Shown here: positions 18,149-26,707 of the stretch, piece after piece
Numbering within the stretch: the first letter of the stretch is position 1
Layout: each line of letters starts with the position of its first letter
Source: DATFVA01 sp963839165
GTDB taxonomy: Bacteria; Bacteroidota; Ignavibacteria; Ignavibacteriales; Ignavibacteriaceae
Direction of reading: 5' to 3'
DNA: 64,000 nucleotides
Assembly: GCA_963839165.1 (NCBI GenBank)
Contig: CAWIUG010000036.1
Coordinates: 186,001 to 250,000, forward strand
The notes under the pieces: generated by a model
Told to the model about the DNA's origin: nothing
What the model saw: the letters and a program-made list of their open reading frames with translations, nothing else
The model's database searches: none
Program-made: the position numbers and the translations under genes

Positions 18149-19663
18149 TTATTCGGAAGGACCATTCTCAAAGCTGAACATCACTTCAGTAGTGTCTTTA
18201 GCATTTATCCTAACCATCTTCTTTAATGTGTCGGCATACTGTTTATTTGTAATTTCCAGGTTATACCTTCCCGGATAGAGATTTATAGGTTCCCGGAGGG
18301 GTGTAGTACCCACATGCTTTCCGTTAATAAAAACCTCCCCCCAGGGCTGTACTTTACAATCGAGACTTCCTGTCAGTTCCTGGAAATTTATTTTTACTGA
18401 CTCAATTTTATCATTCGAGATGTTTATTCTTCTGATATAGGGCGGATAGTCGGGATGAACAAGCTTAATTACGTGCTTCCCTGATTCCAGTTGTATATAA
18501 TCATTAAGGGGAGTTGTATCAACCTTTTTATTATCGATGTATACATCTGCGTAAGGTTTTGCCTCAACAAAAAGCTTTCCCGGAAACAGAGAACCGGAGT
18601 TAGTGTTCGGAATTTTTTCCTGGTTATAACTTTGCGAAAAGATATTTCGTGAATTTTTATCTGTAAAAGTATAATTCTTCTCCGCAAGATTTGGATTTAT
18701 CACTTCTTTGATCTGGGGCTTAAGGAAATAGTATATGCCGGCAGCTATTATTATCATGGTAACCAGTACAACCGTTCCGAAAATAAAATATTTGCTGGTT
18801 TTCTCTTCTTCAATATTTTCAATATCTAATTTAAGGTCATGGTTTGAAGCCTGAATTCCAAGGATACTCAGAACTTCTTCAGCCGACTGAAATCTTTTAT
18901 CGGTATTCCTTTTCAATAATCCTTTGATAATTGCCTGTATATCCTCAGGAAGATGAGCAGCCTTCGCCTCGATATCTTCTTCCCTGAAAGTAAGGATCTT
19001 GTTGATGGTTTCATTTATATCTTTTCCGAGGAAAGGGTTTTCCCCGGTGAAGAGTTCAAGGGCAACGATTCCGGCAGAAAATAAATCCGACTGCTGATGG
19101 AGGGATTCGCCTCTAATCTGCTCAGGCGACATATAACTCGGGGTGCCTACAATCGAAGATTGAATAGTGAGTTTTGTTTCGTCCTGCATTAAAGCTAGTC
19201 CGAAATCTGCTATTTTAAGCTCAAGTCTCGGGTTAACCAGCAGGTTTTCGGGCTTAATGTCCCTGTGGATAATATGATTCTGATGGGCTGCGTTAAGAGC
19301 TTTCATCAGCCTTATAATGAGAGATCTTTTCTGTTCAAGAGTATAATTGTTCTGCCTGATTATACTTCTGAGGTTTTTACTTTCAAAGTATTCAAATGAA
19401 ATGTAGAAGTGATTCTTGTGCATTCCGAAGTCCAGAACTTTAATAAGGTTCGGATGCTCGAGCTGTGCAAGAATCTTTGCTTCTCTTTTGAATCGGGCAA
19501 GAATAGTTTTATCGGAAAGCTCATCTGTATTCAGGGTTTTTAAGATGATCTTTTTTCCGAGATATATATGATTAGCAAGATAGACCGTAGTGTACACATC
19601 TTTTTTGATGGTCTCGATTATCTCGAACTTATCATATAATATTTCTGTTGAAGTATGCTGCAT
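18149..19663 (-). CDS. Membrane Ser/Thr protein kinase with PEGA domains
   Basis: A 504-residue protein. The Hanks-type kinase domain (about 8-265) shows the ATP lysine in IILKTL, HRDIKPENLL, DFGLAL and the activation segment GTPSYMSPEQIRGES. A single transmembrane helix follows (FIFGTVVLVTMIIIAAGIYYF, about 292-314). Two PEGA domains come after it (about 350-420 and 425-500: VEAKPYADVYIDNKKV..TTPL and VQPWGEVFINGKHVGTTPL). The glycine-rich loop is unusual: IKKDVYTTVYLA, with none of the usual glycines. PEGA domains probably sit outside the cell. It starts directly after the sigma-54 activator (TAA followed by ATG), so the two are coupled. It may phosphorylate that activator. Confidence 0.93.
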   Translation of the reverse strand: MQHTSTEILYDKFEIIETIKKDVYTTVYLANHIYLGKKIILKTLNTDELSDKTILARFKREAKILAQLEHPNLIKVLDFGMHKNHFYISFEYFESKNLRSIIRQNNYTLEQKRSLIIRLMKALNAAHQNHIIHRDIKPENLLVNPRLELKIADFGLALMQDETKLTIQSSIVGTPSYMSPEQIRGESLHQQSDLFSAGIVALELFTGENPFLGKDINETINKILTFREEDIEAKAAHLPEDIQAIIKGLLKRNTDKRFQSAEEVLSILGIQASNHDLKLDIENIEEEKTSKYFIFGTVVLVTMIIIAAGIYYFLKPQIKEVINPNLAEKNYTFTDKNSRNIFSQSYNQEKIPNTNSGSLFPGKLFVEAKPYADVYIDNKKVDTTPLNDYIQLESGKHVIKLVHPDYPPYIRRINISNDKIESVKINFQELTGSLDCKVQPWGEVFINGKHVGTTPLREPINLYPGRYNLEITNKQYADTLKKMVRINAKDTTEVMFSFENGPSE

Positions 19664-21160
19664 TTAAACTTTTTCTTCAATCTCTTTCAGCTTTAGCTGA
19701 ACCCATCTTACAGAGACACCAAGAGATTTTGCAGTGGCTGTTCTGTTTCCGTTAAATTCTTTCAGTCTTTTAATGAGAAGCATTTTTTCGAAGTCTCTCA
19801 GTGTGCCGCCGAATTCCATATCTCCTGATTCTTCTTCAATAACTATATGTTCAGGCATCAGCTTGTCAGTGTCACACAATATTAAAGCTCTTTGAAGAAC
19901 ATTTTCCAGCTGTCTTACGTTTCCGGGCCAGCTGTATTCCTCCAGGTTTTTTAAGGTTGCTGAAGAAACTCTGATATTTTCATTCGAATATTTCTTAATA
20001 AAGTAATCAACCAGCAGGGGTATATCGGTTCTGCGTTCTCTTAGAGGCGGAACCCTGATTGGAAATACATTCAGCCGGTAGAAAAGATCTTCCCGGAATG
20101 CCCCATCCTTTACCAGTTGTCTTAAATCTTTATTTGTTGCGGCTATTACTCTTACATCAACTTTAATTATCTGTGTATCACCAAGTCTCATTATTTCTTT
20201 ATTCTGAAGTACCCTGAGCAGTTTAGCCTGAAGCGCGAGAGATATGTCAGCTATTTCATCAAGGAAAAAAGTACCTTCATCTGCTACTTCAAATAGACCT
20301 TTTTTATCGTTATTTGCTCCTGTGAATGCTCCTTTTTTATAGCCGAATAATTCACTCTCAAGAAGGGAATCAGGAATGGATCCGCAGAACTGGGCAAGAT
20401 AGGGAAGCTCTCTGCGGCGGCTTAGGTTATGCACGGCCCTGGCCACAAGTTCCTTTCCGGTACCACTTTCTCCCAGAAGCAGAACCGTTGCATCCGTTCC
20501 TGCAACTTTATGGATCAGCGTTGCCAGTCGCTGCATTGCGGGACTATCCCCGATCAATTCGGGTATATTCTTTGAGGCCTGCAGCTCATTCCGAAGAATT
20601 ATATTTTCATCTTCAAGTGCTTCAAACCTCGTTATTCTGTCGAGTGCTAATGATACAAGGTTTGAAAAAAAATCGAGAAAGAGCATATTCTCATCTGTGA
20701 ACTCTTTCCTGTTTATGCTGCTGTCGACGAGTATAACACCCCATACCATATCATTCTGCTTGATAGGTACACCGAGAACAGATTTAATGTTGTGGATCTG
20801 GATGCTCTCGAACTGTGAGATATTCGGATCGTTCTGCACATCGTGATATAGTACAGGATCTCCTCTCTCAATAACCTTCTGAAGAATACCGGAGGAAAAA
20901 ACAGATATATCTTCGATGCTTTGCTGTTCCATATTCCGGGCACCTATGATGGAGAACTTATTTGTTTCAGAATCATATTTAACAAATAACCCTCTGTCTG
21001 CATGAAGTACCCGTATGATAACGTCTAAAGTCTCTTTTATCAGGCTGTCCTGGTATGTTGCCGAATTTAATGCCTGGCTTATTTTGTACAGAGTCTCGAA
21101 TTGTTCTTTACCGATTTGCTTAATATTTTCGATTGTCTCTGCAGAACCGTTCATTCTCAA
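19664..21160 (-). CDS. Sigma-54-dependent activator with GAF domain
   Basis: A 498-residue protein. It has an N-terminal GAF domain (about 15-165) and a central AAA+ domain with GESGTGKE (Walker A), GAFTGA (sigma-54 contact), FLDEI (Walker B) and RxDLFYRLNVFPIRVPPLRER. The C-terminal Fis-type helix-turn-helix is about 455-498. There is no receiver or FHA domain, so control is by a GAF ligand or by the kinase encoded directly downstream. It lies in the same run as a lipoprotein and the kinase, arguing for one signalling unit. Confidence 0.93.
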   Translation of the reverse strand: MRMNGSAETIENIKQIGKEQFETLYKISQALNSATYQDSLIKETLDVIIRVLHADRGLFVKYDSETNKFSIIGARNMEQQSIEDISVFSSGILQKVIERGDPVLYHDVQNDPNISQFESIQIHNIKSVLGVPIKQNDMVWGVILVDSSINRKEFTDENMLFLDFFSNLVSLALDRITRFEALEDENIILRNELQASKNIPELIGDSPAMQRLATLIHKVAGTDATVLLLGESGTGKELVARAVHNLSRRRELPYLAQFCGSIPDSLLESELFGYKKGAFTGANNDKKGLFEVADEGTFFLDEIADISLALQAKLLRVLQNKEIMRLGDTQIIKVDVRVIAATNKDLRQLVKDGAFREDLFYRLNVFPIRVPPLRERRTDIPLLVDYFIKKYSNENIRVSSATLKNLEEYSWPGNVRQLENVLQRALILCDTDKLMPEHIVIEEESGDMEFGGTLRDFEKMLLIKRLKEFNGNRTATAKSLGVSVRWVQLKLKEIEEKV

Positions 21161-21172
21161 ATTATTTCTCCA

Positions 21173-22153
21173 TTATTGTACACTAAAAGCAGCCGGTATA
21201 GAGCGGCATTTGTTATTGAATTCATCAATAACCCATATAACCCACCGATAGCTGCGGGTATCAAGGCTGTCAACTGTATACGATGTTATCTGTGATGAAA
21301 TACTATCTTTGCTGAATATTACCTGACTTCCGTCATCCGTAGATATCTCAATCTTATATCTGAATGAATAACCGGAATTGTATCTGTCCCACGACAGGTT
21401 AAACGGAACTGAGGAGATTATCTTCCCATTCGTCGGTTGTAAACCGGTAACAGGACTTGAGATTATCCGTTTTACACCCGCTCCGTGAAGAACAGATGTT
21501 TCTCCCAGAACGTTTCTTACCCGGAAGTCAAATTCCAGACCTATTGTCTGTTCTAAATCGGTAAGTCCGAGTTCCTGAGGAGTCAACATCGTTAGAAAAG
21601 TCTTGGATGCGATATCAAAATCCATCGCTTTCATCAGACCTACCTTATCATTTAACACATAAACTGTATCAATATCATTATCTATATCTTCAATCATTGC
21701 CTGAATAACAAGCTCACTCATCACCGGTGAAGGATCTGCGGAATTCAGTACAACACCGTAGATGGATAGACTATCAAGAGTTGGAAGTTTATTCAGGTTA
21801 ACCTGTTCATTAACTTTACGACTGTTTGCCCAATCCACCATTACCGTATCATTGTGATAACCTTCTTTACGGAAAATAAGCTGGCCGTTTACCTTTTTGG
21901 TGTTTGGTACTGAGAAGTTTCCGTTTGCATCGGTATAAACCATTTTGCTTCCTGGTTTCCAGTATACTTCTACATCTTTGATTGGTGTATATGGAAGGCT
22001 GAAAGTTTGGACTGCTCCTTCGATGGTTCCGAGCTGATTATCACTTGAATTAGGATCAAGAGGATTTTCTCTCGGCGCATCACATGAGTTCAGGAGCAGA
22101 ATCACTGAAAAGATTAAAAAAGCTAGTAAACTTTTAATTTTTTCCTCGGGCAT
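21173..22153 (-). CDS. Lipoprotein with carboxypeptidase-like and Fn3-like domains
   Basis: A 326-residue protein. The signal sequence ends in a lipobox (LLLNSC, Cys 24 or so) followed by NPLDPNSSDN. A beta-sandwich of the carboxypeptidase-regulatory type lies at about 42-110 (GTIEGAVQTF...VYTDANGNFSVPNTKKVNGQL). A later Fn3-like section has LSWDRYNSGYSFRYKIEIST. It is probably anchored at the outer membrane. It begins the four-gene run that continues with the sigma-54 activator, so it may supply the sensory or target side. The specific function is unknown. Confidence 0.75.
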   Translation of the reverse strand: MPEEKIKSLLAFLIFSVILLLNSCDAPRENPLDPNSSDNQLGTIEGAVQTFSLPYTPIKDVEVYWKPGSKMVYTDANGNFSVPNTKKVNGQLIFRKEGYHNDTVMVDWANSRKVNEQVNLNKLPTLDSLSIYGVVLNSADPSPVMSELVIQAMIEDIDNDIDTVYVLNDKVGLMKAMDFDIASKTFLTMLTPQELGLTDLEQTIGLEFDFRVRNVLGETSVLHGAGVKRIISSPVTGLQPTNGKIISSVPFNLSWDRYNSGYSFRYKIEISTDDGSQVIFSKDSISSQITSYTVDSLDTRSYRWVIWVIDEFNNKCRSIPAAFSVQ

Positions 22154-22185
22154 ATAAAGAAGAAAAAGTTCGCGATTATAAGAAT

Positions 22186-22319
22186 ATTTTTCGTATCAAA
22201 CTATATCTAACAGCACATTTTTTCGTACTAAATGTATAAAAATTATGCCTAATATGGTAAGAAAAATTAATTAACTTGAATTTTTTACGGAGTGTGTACT
22301 AAAATAAGACGAAAAATAT
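22186..22319. promoter_or_regulatory. Repeated TTTTTCGT motif upstream of the lipoprotein operon
   Basis: ATTTTTCGTATCAAA (22186-22200) and ATTTTTTCGTACTAAA (22217-22232) lie in direct orientation about 31 bases apart. A third, inverted copy (GACGAAAAATAT, 22308-22319) is near the far end of the gap. The 13-mer ACGAAAAATATGC at the third copy recurs at 17095-17107, before the decayed gene. They could be binding sites for a shared regulator, but the region is very AT-rich. Confidence 0.3.
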
Positions 22320-22340
22320 GCCAATTTCAGACAATTTTAT

Positions 22341-22754
22341 TCATTTTCTAACAATCAGCTTCACCCTGTATTCCTCGGGCATAATTTCCTCGCTTTTTAC
22401 AGGGAATGGCTGAAGTTCCAGAAGTTGAATTTTGTATTCTCCGGCAGCTATTTCATTGGGATCAAGGTTTGTATTTAGTTCCTGGATCCCGGGTTCTTTA
22501 CCTGGCAAATGAACAGTTATCTCAACTTTTCCATTTCCGGCCCAAACGCACTCCACTCCTTTTGGGCACCGCGAATCTTCAATAACTTTATTAAAGGTTA
22601 TTTCCAAACCTGATTCACGGATCTCCACTTTTTGTCCCGGTCCGATAAAAAATTCTTCATTCACATCCGCACTTATGATATCATCGCATCCGGTAAATGC
22701 AACAAAAATCAAAAAGCCGGTCAGAACTGTACAAGCACTATTTTTTATCTTCAT
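22341..22754 (-). CDS. Small lipoprotein with DSRCPKGVECVWAG motif
   Basis: A 137-residue protein with a signal peptide ending in a lipobox (FVAFTGC, about Cys 23). Its distinctive central segment (EDSRCPKGVECVWAGNGKVE, two conserved cysteines) is found in many secreted bacterial lipoproteins of unknown role. It ends IMPEEYRVKLIVRK, typical of a beta-strand-rich domain. It stands alone between two intergenic regions and could be its own transcript. I cannot assign a function. Confidence 0.75.
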   Translation of the reverse strand: MKIKNSACTVLTGFLIFVAFTGCDDIISADVNEEFFIGPGQKVEIRESGLEITFNKVIEDSRCPKGVECVWAGNGKVEITVHLPGKEPGIQELNTNLDPNEIAAGEYKIQLLELQPFPVKSEEIMPEEYRVKLIVRK

Positions 22755-22894
22755 AGGGTCTGCAATCTGAAAAAATATTATGAATTAATCCAGATTAATT
22801 TTTAATAATTCACAGATGAAATTGATTGCAATCACCAATCTCTGCCGTATTTAATCTGATTTTTAATTACAATATTTTTTTCAGGAAATCGCAC

Positions 22895-25800
22895 ATGCCA
22901 AAGTGTAACTCAATTATTAGTCTGTTAACCATAATACTTGTTATTCTTTTAAGCAATGTATCATATTCACAATACTTCGGAAGAAATAAAGTTCAGTATA
23001 ATGACTTTCAATTTAAGGTATTACATACTCCCAATTTCAATATTTATTTTTACCCTGAAGAGAGTAAAGGTGCTCATATTGCAGCCTTGCTGGCGGAAAG
23101 ATGGTATAAGCGGGAGTCGTTTTATTTTGGGGATTCATTGCATGGAAAACAGCCTCTCGTCCTGTATGGAAGTTTTCCTCAGTTTGTTCAGACCAATATT
23201 ATAGGGGGCCAGATCAGCGAGGGTGTTGGGGGTGTAACCGAACCCTTTAAAAGAAGAATAGTTCTGCCTCTGGCAGGACCCCTTAGTGAAACAGATCATG
23301 TTATAGGGCACGAATTGGTTCATGCTTTCCAATATGACATAACCGGAGCGATGAGAAGTACCTTCGGAGGTCAGGCACCACAACTTTCAAGACTTCCTCT
23401 CTGGTTCGTGGAAGGTATGGCCGAATTTCTTACGCTTGGTCCCGATGACCCTTTCACAGCGATGTGGATGCGCGATGCGGTTTTGAATGAAATCCCCACT
23501 GTTGATGACCTTAATAACCCTGAATATTTCCCTTACCGGTACGGTGACGCCCTGCTGGCATATATCGCAGGGAAATGGGGTGACAAAAAGATAAATGATC
23601 TGTTGACAACAGGCGCTTATTTGGGAAATATTAACGATGCTATTGATACACTGTTTCACGTTACCCCCGATTCTTTATCAAAACTATGGGCGCAGGCTTT
23701 GCATGGTCAATACGATTCTCTTAAGAGTATGACCAAAAGGCCTTCTGATTATGGTAAAAAACTGATCTCAGAGGATAATGGCGGGGAACTGAACATTGCT
23801 CCAGTGCTTAGTCCTGATGGAAAAAATCTGGTATTCTTCTCGTCAAAAAATTTGTTGGCTATTGATCTTTTCCTGGCGGATGCTGAAACGGGAAAGATTA
23901 AAAGAACTATCCTGAGAACTGAGCTTGATCCCCACCTTGAGAGCCTTGAATTTATTAACTCGGGCGGATCCTGGAACCCGGCTGGTGATAAATTTATTTT
24001 CCCGGCTGTGACTAAAGGAAGACCAATTCTGTCTATCATCAATATCAATAATGGCGATATTGAAAAGGAGAGAAGATTTGAAAACCTTGGTGAGATATTA
24101 AATCCTTCCTGGTCACCTGATGGAAGGTATATTGTGTTTTCCGGAATCCACGGAGGACTCACTGATTTGTTTATGTATGATCTTCAGACCGACTCAATCA
24201 AGAGGCTCACAGATGATCCTTATGCTGAACTTCAACCTTCCTGGTCACCTGACGGAAGCAGCATTGCATTCGTAACAGACCGGTTCACTACCGATCTTAA
24301 GGATCTTGATATAGGCAAATATCACCTGGCGCTTTTAAATCCTGATAATGGTGAAATTACGGAGGTTGCGACTTTTAATGATGCTAAAAATATTAACCCC
24401 CAATGGTCTCACGATGGAAAAAGTATCTATTTTCTGGCGACTCCTCAGGGAATAACGAATCTTTATAAAATAAACATCGGCTCCGGGAAAATAACACAAA
24501 TGACGAATCTGTTTGTCGGATAACAGGAATTACCGCAATAAGTCCCGCTCTCTCTGTCGCCGGCCCTAATGATGAAATCGCTGTTAGTACCTTTGAAAAA
24601 AGAAAGTACAACATCTACAGGTTTAGTAATATTAAACCTGAAAATCCTGTTGAAGTTAGCGGACCTGACCCGGCAAAACTTCCACCTGAGATCAGAACTT
24701 CTACCCTTCTGGTTAACAGCTTTGCTGACCCAAATTATGGCCTTATGTCCGACAGCGGCTTCACCGTTACGGATTATTCTCCTACACTCTCTTTAACAGG
24801 TATAAGTCAGCCTTCTGTTGCTGCCGGAATAGACAGATTCGGAACTTATGTGGGAGGAGGTATCTCACTTCTATCGACCGACATGCTTTCCAACTATACG
24901 CTGTCTACGGCTTTGCAGGTACAGACAAATCCCGGCATATCTTTCTTTAATTCTATTTCTGCATTCGTCGGATACCTTAATACCGCTCATAGATGGAACT
25001 GGGGTGTGGCGGCTCAGCAGCTTCCTCTTATATATCTTGGATTCGGAGCGTTTGGGCAGGATGTAAATGGAGAGCCGGCTTATATTGAACAGAGAATTAT
25101 TTACCAGGAAACTCACCGGGAACTAACAGGGATACTTACGTATCCTTTCAACCCAGTAATGAGAGTTGAACTTACCGGAGGATATCGGAATATCACCTAT
25201 ACGAATAGTGTGGAAACCCAGGCTGTATCACTTACTACAGGACAATTGCTGTATGATAAAACTGAGGGTATCCCATCTCCTTCGGCCATAAACCTTGGTA
25301 CTGCAAGCGCTGCCCTGGTCTATGATAATAGCTACTTCGGGGCAACGGGTCCTATAGCTCGGTACCCGCTACAGAGTTGAAGCAGATGAGTATTTAGGCA
25401 CCTTATACTGGACGAATCTTTTAGCCGATTATAGAAAGTATATAATGCCAATCATGCCTTTTACTCTTGCCGGCAGACTCCTTCACCTCGGGCGCTATGG
25501 AACAAGTGCTGAAGATCCAAGATTATATCCTCTGTTCCTTGGATACCCCGACCTCGTCAGGGGTTATCAGTACGGAACTTTTTCAGCTTCTGAATCTGAT
25601 CTTTTTAACAGGATAATCGGAAGTAAAATGCTTATTGCTAATTTTGAACTGCGCTTCCCTCTCCTCGGATTGTTCGGAATAGGTGAGGGCTTTTACGGCT
25701 TCCTGCCAATTGAATTCGGAGGATTTTTTGATACGGGACTTGCCTGGGATCAGAGTAATAAACCATGGTTTTCAGGGGGCGACCGCAAACCTGTAAGCAG

Positions 25801-25924
25801 CGCGGGACTTGTAGCAAGAATAAATTTATTCGGTTACCTGATCGGTGAAGTGGATTTTGTAAGACCTCTTGATAGGCCTGGTAAAAGCTGGTTGTGGGAA
25901 TTTAATTTTTCACAGGGATTTTAA
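22895..25924 (+). CDS. Peptidase MA-like/TolB-propeller/surface-barrel protein; frame broken twice
   Basis: About 1010 residues after joining three frames. A signal peptide (LTIILVILLSNVSYSQ) is followed by a gluzincin-type domain with the zinc motif HELVHAFQYD and WFVEGMAEFL. A TolB-like propeller comes next (SWSPDGRYIVFSG, SWSPDGSSIAFVTD, QWSHDGKSIYFLAT). The C-terminal half resembles an Omp85/surface-antigen barrel, ending LWEFNFSQGF. A lost base near 24522 (after TNLFV) and an extra base near 25356 (after GATGPI) explain the breaks. Both joints resume clean coding sequence, so this is probably one intact gene with sequence errors. The start uses the ATG at 22895, followed directly by the signal peptide. 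Confidence 0.8.
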
Positions 25925-25929
25925 TATAT

Positions 25930-26649
25930 TCAGACAGCTTCGGGGATTTTGCTCATAAGCATGCTGTAATCCTGAATCAATAAATCGAGCTTATCGGGTA
26001 TATTGTTCAGGTTCTCCTCAGAGAAGGGTTTGCTTATTGCTATGGTTAAACCGTAACAGTTTAGATGTATATCTTTCAGTTTATGTTTCTGAACCATCCT
26101 GTGCAGTTTAATTAAATTCGTTTCAGCTTTATTGCAGATCAGAGAGATCATCAACGGATGCCCCAGGGAATAGCTAAATCTGTAAGAAGAGCCTTTATAG
26201 TTTCCCCATAGAATATATTTTATTTCATTATCTGGATTGCCGCCGTCCTCTTTCTGGATGAAAAAACTAGCCTTGTCACGATGGATCTTAACGATTTTAC
26301 AGAAGAGGACCCTGGTCTTGTTATAGTTAAAAAACCTAAAGAGAAGGATCAGCATAAAAAGAGGCACTACTACTATAATTGAACCTGCAATGGGATTAAA
26401 TATCAGGTCAATTATATTATATGTCCACAGATCATAAAAGCAGCCGATTAAATAGAAGATCAGGAAGATTACAGCCGTTACCCCAAGCATCAGGCTCATA
26501 GAGAGCTTGATCTTTTCATAATTCGAGATAAAATATTTCTTAAATCTCTTCAGCATTTTTTTATTCAGAAGGTTATCAAAGCGTCCCTGAAGCTGTTGAA
26601 CCGAACCTGAATCGTCGTTGTCGTATGCATTCCCTGCAAGTCCGTGCAT
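25930..26649 (-). CDS. Two-TM membrane protein of unknown function
   Basis: A 239-residue protein with two predicted membrane helices (MSLMLGVTAVIFLIFYLIGCFY, about 50-73, and IAGSIIVVVPLFMLILLF, about 88-105). A basic cytoplasmic-looking region on the N side and a 130-residue C-terminal soluble domain flank them. I do not recognise the family. It ends six bases from the convergent surface-protein gene and starts about 60 bases after uvrA, with which it may be transcribed. Confidence 0.65.
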   Translation of the reverse strand: MHGLAGNAYDNDDSGSVQQLQGRFDNLLNKKMLKRFKKYFISNYEKIKLSMSLMLGVTAVIFLIFYLIGCFYDLWTYNIIDLIFNPIAGSIIVVVPLFMLILLFRFFNYNKTRVLFCKIVKIHRDKASFFIQKEDGGNPDNEIKYILWGNYKGSSYRFSYSLGHPLMISLICNKAETNLIKLHRMVQKHKLKDIHLNCYGLTIAISKPFSEENLNNIPDKLDLLIQDYSMLMSKIPEAV

Positions 26650-26707
26650 ATCTTACAAGATAACTTAGCTTTTTCAGGCTAGTAAATCAATAAGGATTGT
26701 ACGTCTG

